From: Paulinella micropora | Taxonomy: Eukaryota; Cercozoa; Imbricatea; Euglyphida | Assembly (NCBI GenBank): GCA_009731375.1 | Contig: BJOX01000118.1 | Span: 211,800-253,692, forward strand | Length of the DNA: 41,893 bases | Direction of reading: 5' to 3' | In this document: positions 27,598 to 38,126 of the stretch, piece by piece | Layout of the letters: each line of letters begins with the position of its first letter | Position numbering within the stretch: the first letter of the stretch is position 1 | Program-made: the position numbers and the translations under genes | Notes under the pieces: model-generated | What the model was told of the DNA's origin: nothing | Seen by the model: only the letters and a program-made list of their open reading frames with translations | Databases searched by the model: none

Positions 27598-29342
27598 CTA
27601 TTTTTTTTTATTGCTGGTGGTTTCTTCCTCAAAGCCATTCAGCGAACCTTCGCTGGTCGAGCCGTCGGAGCAAGGCGTCAGAACAATGCGACGCGAACTC
27701 AGCCTGCCTTGCAACAAGCCGGGGGACTCCAAGCTAAAGCTTTTATTTGGCTGCGTGGGGGTTTTCTGTAATTCCAGGAGTTGGTGCTGCAGGTCTTCTG
27801 CGCCAAAGGGCAGGCTGTGTCTGGGCGAGCCGGGCTCGCTCCTAGTTTCTCCGTGGTGCACGCAGGGCTCGGGCATACTGTAGCAAGTGGAGCTCCTGAG
27901 CCTGGTCAGCACGGGGGGCGCCGACGCGACCCTGTTGTGCGATTGTGGGGCCTGGCGTTCTGCGGGGCCCCCGAAATCAACGTTGTCAACCACGTCGTCT
28001 TCCAGGGCGGGGGGCTCCCCCTCAGCCGGGTTCGCCACGCCGGACAGCATACCGGGACGGCGGCGGGGCGGCGCCGTGCTAGGCGCGCGTGGGTGGTTCA
28101 GGGCCTTGATGTCCAGGGGAGGCGGGCGCCTCGTCGTCGGCGACAGCGGGCCGCTGCTCGCCCTCGGGGGTAGCGGTAGCTTGCGAGGTAGCACGAAGAC
28201 GGCCGTGCCTAACGTGCCCAGCTCTGCTGCTGCCTGGGGCTTGGGTAAGGGCGGCAGTGCACGTGGCAAACGTACTAGCGGGGTCGTCACGGCTAGCCCG
28301 GGGGGGGAAGGGCGGCGCGGGGGAGGGGGGGGGGGCGGGGGGGGGGGGGGGGCNNNNNNNNNNCCGCCCGATCCCGTGGGTGAGCCAGCGAGCGGTTCGT
28401 CGTCGCCGGGAGCGCGCCGCTCCGAGGTGCTGCCCGTCAGGCTGTCCCAGGAGTTCCTGGCAGGCGTGGAGATCGGCGAGGGCGTCGGCGAAACCGAGAC
28501 TGAGCCACGGACCGCATTCACCCAGGGCCCGCCCTGCTTGCTGTCTAAATCATAGACCCCTGTAGCGCGCACCCGCTACGGGGTGCAGGGGCGAGATGGG
28601 TGGCAGGGCCCTGACGTGTGCTTCCGAACCGGCGGCCGAACAGAAGATGAGGCAGTCTGGATAGACGAAGGCGCGCGCTGCCCGGTAGGCCGCGCCGTGG
28701 CGCCCGCCGGGCCCGTCCAGGCTAAAGAACAGCAGGCCGAAGCCGCTGGGGTACTGCTGCTGGTTGGACAATTGTAGAAACTGCGCTAGCCTCCCGTAGA
28801 TATGATCGAACAAGCCCTTTTCCGCCAGGCGTTTCGCGGACACTAGCGACAGGCGCAGCGCGTCCCCGTCCGGCAGCGTCTCCCGGAGGTCCCAGAGCGC
28901 CAGCAGTTGCGCGTACGGGTAGCTCAGGGCCGCGGCGAGGTCTTGGTTGTGGACCAGGGTCCTGACGGCCCGCAGCCAGGCCTTGCCCCCGCTCGAAACG
29001 CCGATGGCGGCCTTGATGCACGTCATGTGCGTGTCGGTAGACGCGTGCCAGCGGGTAAAAGAGTCCAGGCGCGGGATAATTTCGCGCTGGATGACTTGCG
29101 CTACCTCTTCGTGGCTCAGCTGGGTTCGGGTAAGAATAGTGCTGGCGACGGTGTACAGCGACGCCAGCAGGGACTCGTAGATGGAAAAACAATACTGCCC
29201 CCGCCGTCACGTTGCCCCTCCACGAGCAAGCGCGTCAGGGGTTTGACGTACAAGCATTGTAGCCGGCAGTATTCAGTAATGAAGCCCAGTGCCCACACCC
29301 TGAGCTCGCCCACCCTGTGGTTCATGTACCTTGGCGTGAGGG
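27598..29342 (-). CDS. Proline-rich protein gene broken by frameshifts, 5' end in a gap
   Basis: Three adjoining minus-strand frames read as one gene. From the gap at 29343 to about 29200 the frame encodes a Leu/Tyr/Val-rich helical segment. Near a GGCGGGGG on the coding strand at about 29195-29205 the coding frame shifts. The second frame then gives about 200 globular, helical residues ending at a TGA at 28550. The third frame overlaps it by 23 bp, has no ATG (it opens with GTG at 28572 after a TAG), and encodes about 320 Pro/Ser/Arg-rich disordered residues to 27598. Lack of a start for the third frame argues for a single protein with a globular N-terminal domain and a long disordered, SP-rich C-terminal tail, like a phosphoprotein. 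A 10-N gap (28354-28363) lies in a poly-Pro stretch. Two separate overlapping genes are the alternative. Family unknown. Confidence 0.5.
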
Positions 29343-30341
29343 NNNNNNNNNNNNNNNNNNNNNNNNNNNNNNNNNNNNNNNNNNNNNNNNNNNNNNNNNN
29401 NNNNNNNNNNNNNNNNNNNNNNNNNNNNNNNNNNNNNNNNNNNNNNNNNNNNNNNNNNNNNNNNNNNNNNNNNNNNNNNNNNNNNNNNNNNNNNNNNNNN
29501 NNNNNNNNNNNNNNNNNNNNNNNNNNNNNNNNNNNNNNNNNNNNNNNNNNNNNNNNNNNNNNNNNNNNNNNNNNNNNNNNNNNNNNNNNNNNNNNNNNNN
29601 NNNNNNNNNNNNNNNNNNNNNNNNNNNNNNNNNNNNNNNNNNNNNNNNNNNNNNNNNNNNNNNNNNNNNNNNNNNNNNNNNNNNNNNNNNNNNNNNNNNN
29701 NNNNNNNNNNNNNNNNNNNNNNNNNNNNNNNNNNNNNNNNNNNNNNNNNNNNNNNNNNNNNNNNNNNNNNNNNNNNNNNNNNNNNNNNNNNNNNNNNNNN
29801 NNNNNNNNNNNNNNNNNNNNNNNNNNNNNNNNNNNNNNNNNNNNNNNNNNNNNNNNNNNNNNNNNNNNNNNNNNNNNNNNNNNNNNNNNNNNNNNNNNNN
29901 NNNNNNNNNNNNNNNNNNNNNNNNNNNNNNNNNNNNNNNNNNNNNNNNNNNNNNNNNNNNNNNNNNNNNNNNNNNNNNNNNNNNNNNNNNNNNNNNNNNN
30001 NNNNNNNNNNNNNNNNNNNNNNNNNNNNNNNNNNNNNNNNNNNNNNNNNNNNNNNNNNNNNNNNNNNNNNNNNNNNNNNNNNNNNNNNNNNNNNNNNNNN
30101 NNNNNNNNNNNNNNNNNNNNNNNNNNNNNNNNNNNNNNNNNNNNNNNNNNNNNNNNNNNNNNNNNNNNNNNNNNNNNNNNNNNNNNNNNNNNNNNNNNNN
30201 NNNNNNNNNNNNNNNNNNNNNNNNNNNNNNNNNNNNNNNNNNNNNNNNNNNNNNNNNNNNNNNNNNNNNNNNNNNNNNNNNNNNNNNNNNNNNNNNNNNN
30301 NNNNNNNNNNNNNNNNNNNNNNNNNNNNNNNNNNNNNNNNN
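29343..30341. other. Assembly gap between divergent genes
   Basis: 999 N bases. It hides the 5' ends of the minus-strand proline-rich gene and the plus-strand surface glycoprotein, including the latter's expected signal peptide. Confidence 0.95.
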
Positions 30342-33300
30342 GGCGCTGGCGGATTACTCGCTGCAGGCCCTCCAGGAACAGGCCGAGCAAAACGGCGGGC
30401 GGCGCCGCCGGTTGCAACAGGTGTCGGACGGCGTGCAGGCCTGCCCCGACGGAGACGCGGAATGCAAGGAGCTCAACGCCGAATCTCCCGGTCGTTACGT
30501 GTGTTACGCGTACAACCTCATGTCCAAGGAGCTGTTCAGGTTCTGCATAGACAGCAGGATGTGCCTGCAAGGCGCCTCGGACACGAATTGCATGCTGGGC
30601 ATCGCCAACTGCACCGCCACGGCCAAGCGTGCCCTGTACAGCGGCGCGCCCCTGAGCTGCGCCAAAGCGTGCGACGTCGGCCAGTACTGTGCGGTGCCCA
30701 GCGGCGGCACGGCGTCGTCGCCGGGCGTTTGCCTCGACATTGCGAGCACGATGGGTGCTCCCCACGTCGGAGATACGCCCGGCACGGGCAATTGCTACGA
30801 CGAGAGAATCACGGAGGCCATCTCGGACAAGGCCCAGCAAGACTTTGCACGCGCGTTCAGCAGCGGCTTCAAGGGGCTGACCGACCTGCAGGCCACGCTG
30901 GACAAGACGGCGCAGATCTACGACAGCGCGCTCCAGAATCTCTCAAATGTAGGCAAGCAGCAGAACAAGACGCTGCAGCAGCTGCTGCTGAACATCCACA
31001 CGCTGAACATCCGGGCGCAGCAGGTAAATGACACCTCGCAGGACTTCCTGCTCCTGAACGAGAAGATCGATGCGTTCGTACGCCACGAAAAGTCCATGCT
31101 CGAAGACTTCAACAGGACCACCAACGCGGCGTTCCTGGACCTGCAGACGTTCGAGGGGTCCATGAACGAGGAAACCAACGCCGTGAAGGCGTTGTTCTTG
31201 GCGCTCCTGGCGCAGAGCAGGGTGCAGAGCACGCTGATGGGCGAGTTTACCGTGGACCTGGCGGGGCTGCTCGACATGGCCCGCGCCACGCTGGCCGAGG
31301 TGCGCGAGCTGCAGACGTCGGAGCGCTCGCGCCGCGCGCTCGCGGCCATGCTGTTCGCCTATGCCGAGCAGGCCGCGGAGCGGTCCAACACGCACTTGCT
31401 AGCGGAGGGCGGCGTGCCGCCGCTGGGCTTCGCCCGCGTGAACGACCCGAGCGACCCGTACTGGTTCCGTTTCACAACAGTAATCCAGTTCGAGCAGGAC
31501 ACCCTGCTTTCAGGTTTTCTGCAGGCCCCCACCATAGATGACCTGTACAACTGGGCGCTGCAGGACCCGGAGGTCCGCTGGAACTACGAGACCTACACAC
31601 CAACAACCGAGGACCTGAACCCTTCCTGGCTGCTGTCGGCCGAGCCGCTGACGATCGCCGAATACTGGAACAAGACCCTCGGCAACCATGCCGACGAGGC
31701 AGNNNNNNNNNNAAAATTGGCGCGCTACGCGAACGAGCTCAACTGAAAGCACACAGTGAACTCGGGCATTGGCCGCGTCCGCTGGTTGTTGCTCAACACC
31801 GTGCGCTTCTTCTGCGACCCGCAGTTCCTGCTCGAGCAGAGCGACAACTGGTTCACGTTCAGGGACATCACGGGGCTGCTCGGGCCCCCGGGCTGCGAGC
31901 CGCCCGCGCTCGGCACAGACGCGCCGCGCCCGGACAACGCCTGCCACTGCTGCCTGGAAGTAGTTCGGTCGCGCTGCCTGCGCAAAGCTAACACCCCGCC
32001 GTGGACCCCCGCGGCGGCCGCGGAGGAGGCCGCGGTGGAGCCAACCACAGATATGTGCGGGTCCGCCGTGGGGGACCTGACCGACGATTTCTACGGCGGC
32101 TGGCTGCCGCGCGGCGCGCGCAAAGAGACGATCACGTCTGAGCGGGAGCTCAGCGAGCTGCTGCGCGTGTGGTGCGCCGCGGCCGTGAAGAGCGCGCCCG
32201 ACGGCCGTATTTTTTTCAACAGCAACCTGCTGGAGCTGGCGCTGCAGTTGGAGCCGGGCGCAGTCCCGCGGCTGGGGCCCTGGCAGACCGCGCGGCAGCC
32301 GTCAAACGAGGAGTACAAGTACTGCTCCACGCACTGGGCCGACATCGAGCCCCAGTCGGCGCTGCTGCGGCGGCGCTCGAACACGACCAACGCCGCCACG
32401 CTGCCGTACGTATTCTTCTACTCGGCGCAGCAGGCGACACGATTCTTGCGCCAGCGCGAGATGACGCAAATGCTGATCGACGTGGCGGGCGACCTGCCCG
32501 ACGACGTGGACATGTCGCCGCGGCCGTTCTTTACCCGTGCGCCCGCGAGGCTGCGCGCCCCGCAGGTCCCGCCCGCGCTCGGCGACAGCGCGTGGACCGT
32601 GCCGCCCGACGTGGCCAACTGCGACACGCTGACGGCCGGCTTCAGCACGGCCAGGCTCCTGCCGCTGTGGCAGCTCAGGCACGTGGAGACGCGCCAGAGA
32701 TTTACGTTGCAGCTGAGAAATCTGGACTCGGGCGTGACCTTTACGCAGAACCTGAGCGTGCTGGTGCCGCACCAGCTGCCGGCCGAGTCGGTGCTGGTGC
32801 TGGGCTACCTGTCGTGCCTGCACCACTGGTGCGGGCTCCGCGACAACTACAGCTACGTGTACGACGTGCTGCCCGAGGAGGTCAGCGGCCACCCGAACCA
32901 GGCGCTGCGCTACACCGACTACGTCATGTTCTTCCCCGAGGACGAGCGCGGCGCCGTCGAGCAGAACAGGCACCTGCTGTTCCCGCTCGGCTGCACTACC
33001 GCCGGCGACGACGGCTGTGCTGCTGCCGCTGCTGTGGGCGACTGCGTGCCGCACCACCTGAGCAACCGCGCGACCGTGCAGGGCGAAACGCAGGCCGAGT
33101 TCTGGAAGCGCCAGCACCTGAGCGCGCGCCTGGACCCCACGCGCCTGGGCCGCTCGCCCGTGGACTCGCGCAAGCGCCTGCTGAACGGGGTGCCGTGGCA
33201 GCGCAGGCGCTGCGAACAGAACGGCGCGCCCGAGGGCCCGCTGTGCCGGCTGCTGCGCACGCACTGGTGGCCGTCGTTGAACTTTCTCGGCGGCGAGACG

Positions 33301-34965
33301 CTCGACAACGTGGGCTGCGCGGACGGGCGCTTCCCGCTGCGGCCGCTCAACTGGTCGTCGCGCCTGAGCTTCGACGTGCCGGGCACGAGCTTCGCGCGCC
33401 GCGACGAGGTCGCGACCTGGTGCCCGATCGACGGCAGTGCACAAATAGAACCCCGTTCGCCCGTGGCCGGCGAGCCCGGGCTGCGGCTGCGCTTCCGCCA
33501 GGGGCTGGACGCGGGCGCCGGCGCGGCGAGACCGATGCGGCTGCAGGTGTGGCGCGACAACAACCACACGACATTTGCCCAGTCCGACCTGGCGTACCCG
33601 ACCGCGCAGGGCCTGTACTTCGTCGACGTGCCGGGCACCGACAACCCGACGGTGGCGGAGGCGCTCGCGAACGGGACGAGCGGGCTGTGGCTGCGCGTCG
33701 TCGTGGGCACGCAAATGTCGGCTGAGCCGGCCCTGGAGTGCCTGTCGCTGTCGCTCGACATTTCGGCCGGCGCCCAGACGGTTGACAGCTTCTTTGCGAC
33801 AGCGGCCGGCGGCGCGGGCGGCGTGGCCAGCGGCACGATCGAGCACATGTGGCTCCAGATGCAGACGGGCGCGGCCGGCACCGGCACGGTCGCGGCCCTG
33901 GTAGCGGCTATGACCGCCGCCGCGACGTCGAACATGTTGCAGGACGTAATCAAGGCCGGCAACGCCACGGTCCTGGCGGCCCTGCTGAATGGCTGGGAGC
34001 AAGAGCTCGCGGCCCTGCGGACTGTGCTAATGTACTCGTTCGCCCAGAACGAAGAGTACCTGCGGCAATCGGCCGCGAATGCCAACGCGCTCACCCGGCA
34101 GCTGGAGGCCACCCTCAACCAGACCAAGTCGGTGCTGTCGAACTTCGACACCGACCTGGCGGCGGCGCGGCGGGAAATAGGCAAGATTAACGTGAGTGAC
34201 GAGGCGCTGCAGAACGCCAGCGCCAGATGGGGCCGCTGGTCCGACGAGGTCCATGACCTCGGGGCCTCGTTGGCCAACGCCGGGCTGTTCCAGTCGGTCG
34301 TGAGCGGCTACGTGCGTTCGACCGTGCCGAGCGAGTACGTCATAGACGAGATTATACGAGTGCCCGTCGTCAAGTTCCCGGACGACCGCGGCTCTGTTTG
34401 GAACGGGGTGGTGCGGGCGTTTTCTGCGTCGCGCTGGGACGCGTTCAAGAACGGTGCCTCCAATTTCTTCCAGGACGTAGGCAAATGGGTTGAGAAGGCG
34501 GTCGACTGCGCGGCCGACATCGCGACCAAGCTGGACTTCGACTGCGTAGCACCCGGCGCTCCCGACTGCAAGCTTACCCGGCCCAAGATCCTGGGCAGTT
34601 TCTGTTACAAAGAAAACCAGTTGTTTCACGCTTGTCACGGCGAATACGTGCACACCGACGGCTCCAAGGACGTGCCCGTCGTGTGCGACCTGAAACGCGC
34701 GGCCTGGACGACCAAGTACATCGTGCGCTACGCCTTGGCGTTCTTGGTGCTCGTAGTAATACCACTCGGCACCTTTGGCGTGCTCGCGTATGCTAGCTAC
34801 TGGCTGTATCACAAGTGCCAAGAAGAACGTTTGGCTAGGAGCCAAATTAGACACTTCGATAGGGAAGCAGCAAAAGCCACAGAAAAAGAATCGCTCCTGC
34901 CAAACGGCGAGAAAGTAAGTAGTCGGCCGAAACCCTCTCGGCTATTTTCCAAAAGAAAGAAATAG
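30342..34965 (+). CDS. Very large type I membrane glycoprotein, in-frame TGA
   Basis: About 1,540 codons are visible; the N-terminus lies in the gap. A tetra-arginine (GGRRRRLQQ) near the start could be a furin-type cleavage site. A Cys-rich region follows, then long helical, coiled-coil-like stretches, a central Cys/Trp-rich globular region (32000-33800), and many N-glycosylation sequons. After about 33868 comes a Gly/Ala-rich hydrophobic stretch, a heptad-like helix (34060-34240), a Cys-containing stem, a transmembrane segment (34711-34810) and a basic tail carrying an acidic dileucine motif (EKESLL). That order resembles class I fusion proteins, but no family match is claimed. A TGA at 31744-31746 interrupts the frame, with coding character on both sides in the same frame. 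It sits 31 bp after a 10-N gap (31703-31712). Error, readthrough or inactivation are all possible. Likely an envelope or surface protein. Confidence 0.7.
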
Positions 34966-35046
34966 AGCGCTCCTAGATTTTTTCTCACTTCCGAGACCAA
35001 AAAAAGAGAACGACAGAAGAAGAACTACAAAGCAAAACTTTTTTGG

Positions 35047-35058
35047 TTTTAATTAAAA
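35047..35058. terminator. TTTTAATTAAAA palindrome between convergent genes
   Basis: Identical to the palindrome at 10830-10841, and again between the 3' ends of convergent genes (34965 plus, 35192 minus). The flanks are also similar (GTTTTAATTAAAAAC here). Confidence 0.5.
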
Positions 35059-35191
35059 ACGTGCCTGCCCTTGCCTCCTGTATCTTTTTTTGTCTGCAGA
35101 GGGGGAGGGGGTGTGGCTTTTCTCTGACGACGAAAACAAAACCAAAGCGGAACAGGAAATAGTCCGGACACAAAAAATACTACTACCAAGA

Positions 35192-36577
35192 TCAGAATAT
35201 AGGGAGTGAAAAGATTCCTCCGTCTTCCAGAAACTCTTTGGGCACGGCGTAGGGTTCATCTTTCCTGTACACGAGGTCTCCGCCCGAACGGGAGGTCTGG
35301 TACAGCCCCCCGCTGAATACTGGGGGTATCTTTTCCAAGCTAATGCTGTCGAAGCAAGTGCCGATAATGTTTTCCCAAAGACGCATTTCTTGCCCCCCGC
35401 CGGAGTTCTGTGTAACTTCGCAGTTGTCAAGGCAAGTGCCGATAATGTTTTCCCGAAGACGCATTTCTTGCCCCCCGCCGGAGTTCTGTGTAACTTCGAA
35501 GCTGTCGAAACAAGGAGCCGATTGAACACGCGTCCCTGGCTCCGCGGGTCTCGAGCCTTGATGATCGGCTTTAGGACCAGCGATTTCCTTGGCCTTGCAC
35601 AGTTTCCCCCCGCAGTGAAAGCACTCACTTGCCTCCTCGAACAGAGTTCGAGGTTGGGCGGGCGCATCATCAGCGCGAGGATTAACAGACGAAGACTTCG
35701 CGCTGCTTGCAGCTGCACCTGCGCACACATCGCAGGAGACGCTCACACTCACGCAGCCCTTGCACACGTCGCACACGGAGCCAGAGACTGACTGCGCCCC
35801 CGCTTTGGCCGCTTCGTTTTTGCAATTGCTGCACCAGGAAACTGAGACAGATTTTTTAACCCCTGCGGCGTTGTCCGCCTGTATGCAAACCTCGCACACG
35901 GAGCCAGAGGGCGACTTGGTGGCAACCGCGACGGCCATGGCTTTCGTGCACGCCTTGCACAGGGAGCCACAACTCGACTCCACTCCGGTGGTCAATCCGT
36001 TCTGGCAATCCACGCACAGAGAGACTGAGACGCTGCCGGCGGGGCCGGGCTGGCCCGCAGCACCTCCCCGGATGCCCGAGATCGACAACTTCGCCGCGCC
36101 GTCCATTGCGTGTTTACAAACGCTGCACCCGGAAACCGACACAATACATGCCACGCCCGCCGCAGCTGCTTCCTTGCACGCGCCGCACACGGAAAGTGAG
36201 ACCGACCCCGCCGCAGCTGCGTTCACGCACGCCTTGCACAGAGAATTCTCGGCGGCGCCGTGCTTGCATTCGCGGCAACAGGACCCGGAGAAGCTCGCCG
36301 CAACCGCTTTTCAGCACTTGCCGCAAACAGGGATGGAGACCGACCGGGGCGCGCCCAAGGCCGAGTCGACGCTCGGCAACTTGGCAGCAATCCTCTGCAG
36401 GCAGCCGTCGCACAGAGATCGTGCACGGGACCCGGAGACTTCGCGCGCAGACGACGTATGGGCGCAACCACCCGGCACCACTGCCTTGTGAAGGCACCCG
36501 TCGCACAAAGATTCTGCCCCCGGCAGGGCCCGCGCTTGCACTTCGTGCGGACAAGAAATCGAGATGGTGGTAGTCAT
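35192..36577 (-). CDS. CxxC-repeat cysteine-rich protein, in-frame TGA
   Basis: The most likely start is the ATG at 36577; an in-frame ATG at 36691 is an alternative. About 14 CxxC (or CCxxC, CxxxxC) pairs occur, typically as SLCxxC or SVCxxC, separated by 15-25 residues rich in Ala, Gly, Ser and Val, as in SVSLSVCGACK. They probably bind zinc in pairs, giving a string of small ribbons. The C-terminal 130 residues lack the pattern and contain a 26-residue direct repeat (NSGGGQEMRL). A TGA at 36313-36311 interrupts the frame immediately after a CGKC pair. The repeat rhythm continues in the same frame after it, so the codon sits at an ordinary variable position. There is no signal peptide or membrane segment. 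Nucleic-acid or protein binding is a guess. Base composition matches the GC-rich viral genes. Confidence 0.65.
35355..35510 (-). repeat. 78-bp direct repeat in the CxxC protein gene
   Basis: Two nearly identical 78-bp units (anchor CAAGTGCCGATAATG at 35355 and 35433), each encoding 26 residues, with a decayed third start near 35511. Confidence 0.85.
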
Positions 36578-36805
36578 GTTCTGGTTCAGTGTTGGCAGGC
36601 CCGCCTCCCTAGTTGCTTCTTCCTGTTCGGGGCGCGGGACTATTGCGGCTACCACGCACGTGTACAAGCGGGCTGGCTCTACGAGATGCAAAAAAAGTCT
36701 GAAAATCCCCGGGTCCCCCCCCTCCCTCCCTCCTAAATCGGTGTCGGCCGGTCCGGTATATTATTTTTTGGAATTTTCCGGAAAATCGTATTTATTACCA
36801 AAGTA
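36578..36805. other. Spacer at the compositional switch
   Basis: The upstream flank of the CxxC-repeat gene, falling from GC-rich to AT-rich around 36750. It contains C-rich tracts at about 36714-36733. No gene is supported unless the CxxC gene starts at 36691. Confidence 0.4.
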
Positions 36806-37083
36806 TTACTGTGTACATTCAAGTGTCAAACTCAGCCCTCAAATTTGAGTTAAGGTCAGATTTCAGATTAGCGGTCAGATTTTATATTAGCTGCCAGAAT
36901 TCAAATTAGTTCAATTTAACGGTAACATTTCGCGAAAATTATACAGATTTTGCGGACGTATATAGCAGTTAAATTGAACTAATTTGAATTCTGACCACTA
37001 ATTCAAAATCTGGCAGCTAATCTGAAATCTGACCATTAACTAAAATTCGATGGCTGAGTTTGACACTTGCATGTACCCAGTAA
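36806..37083. mobile_element. 278-bp foldback element flanked by TA (MITE-like)
   Basis: The whole element is an imperfect inverted repeat: its left half (to about 36920) pairs with its right half (from about 36968). The termini are TTACTGKGTACATKCAAG and its complement, and TA dinucleotides flank it at 36804-36805 and 37084-37085. A TA duplication fits Tc1/mariner-type insertion. It is AT-rich, unlike the viral genes to its left, and has no coding capacity, so it would be non-autonomous. Confidence 0.75.
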
Positions 37084-37749
37084 TAGTGGGAAAAACTGAT
37101 AGCAGGTGGGTGATAAATGAGAAAAATTCATTCATGATTTCGAAACCGTGTAGGATCGATCCGTTGGAATATATTAATATTTTCAAAAAAAATTCTAGTT
37201 GAAATGATTTCTAGTATTGATATTCAATTTTTGATTCAAATGAACGTGCACTTAGGAAGGCATGTGAACGGCGCGACGCGATATGCTTGGTTGGCAAACG
37301 ACGTGGTGACGCCAAAATGCACCAGTGGAGAAAATTGGATAGAGGTGCAAGGCGGAGGGGGGGGGGGGGGGGGGGGTTGCAATTTCAGCTGTGCATGTAC
37401 GAAGGTACTGATCCCCAGTAGAACGGATAGCTAGGCCTGTCTTCACTAAGTAGAATGTGCGGGAAAATCATAAAGGAGGGAGAGTTCATGTTCGAAACTG
37501 CTGTTCGCTCGTTTATGCACAACAGACTCTGCTGCGTGATATCGCTGCCAACAGCATCGGCACGGCGAAGCAAATAAAATGTAAGAACGGAAAGGTTCCT
37601 AAACTTGATTTGCTTTGGAGGCAGAAAGAAATTGTTGCGCCGATTTGCTTGGACGATTGATCAGCCGCACATATAGAGTCACACAATTCAAAACGTATGC
37701 GGCAATCTACCCTCCTTTAACATGTCTCCACCGCTTCGATGCAACTTGA
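37084..37749. other. AT-moderate spacer with no recognised gene
   Basis: Lower-GC, low-information DNA with a long G run at about 37357-37376. Short frames are present but none is convincing. The left half of a 21-bp inverted repeat lies at 37631-37651. Confidence 0.4.
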
Positions 37750-37785
37750 ATGGACCCAGCAGTGCAAGCAAATCGGCGCAACAAT
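37631..37785. repeat. 21-bp inverted repeat with a 113-bp spacer
   Basis: The arms at 37631-37651 and 37765-37785 are perfect reverse complements (core TTGTTGCGCCGATTTGCTTG). A stem-loop, a protein-binding pair or the termini of a small insertion are possible. Confidence 0.8.
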
Positions 37786-37905
37786 GTCTCTCTGCGTCAG
37801 GACATCTTGCAGCTACTGCCACTGTTTCCAGAAGACACGGTGCGCCATCCGCAGATGCAATGGAGGGCGGGCGGGGCTGAGAGAAGGTTAGCAGTGGCGG
37901 TATGA
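37750..37905 (+). CDS. Possible small gene or first exon
   Basis: A 51-codon frame starts at an ATG and has protein-like composition (DILQLLPLFPEDT). A GT following AGAAG at 37885-37887 and AG acceptors before 37930 would allow splicing into a downstream frame that runs to an AATAAA at about 38085. This is weakly supported, and the right arm of the 21-bp inverted repeat overlaps it. Confidence 0.25.
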   Translation: MDPAVQANRRNNVSLRQDILQLLPLFPEDTVRHPQMQWRAGGAERRLAVAV

Positions 37906-38126
37906 CAGTCATTGTTCTTGCTGCAGCAGGCAGAGCTGGCCGCGCTACCGGAAGATACGTGGTGGCACCCTCGCCCAGGTCCACGTCGCTGTGCTCCAGG
38001 AGCGCCGCTGGTCCAGCAGCCAGACGGCTAACTCAAGCGCCGCTCGCTGGCATCGACTTGCTGTACCGTGTGGAATGCCTGTCTCAATAAAGTGCAGACT
38101 AGCTCGCGAGGTACACTCCACAAATT

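Noticed and set aside
32302-34277. Long minus-strand frames (566 and 452 codons) opposite the surface glycoprotein
   Set aside because: Composition is Arg/Val/Ala/His- or Ser/Arg-rich, and the plus strand has sequons, Cys patterns and a membrane span.
34914-34922. Consensus GTAAGTAG donor at the end of the surface protein
   Set aside because: The frame continues through it to a nearby stop with a plausible basic tail, and no clear acceptor or downstream exon is seen.
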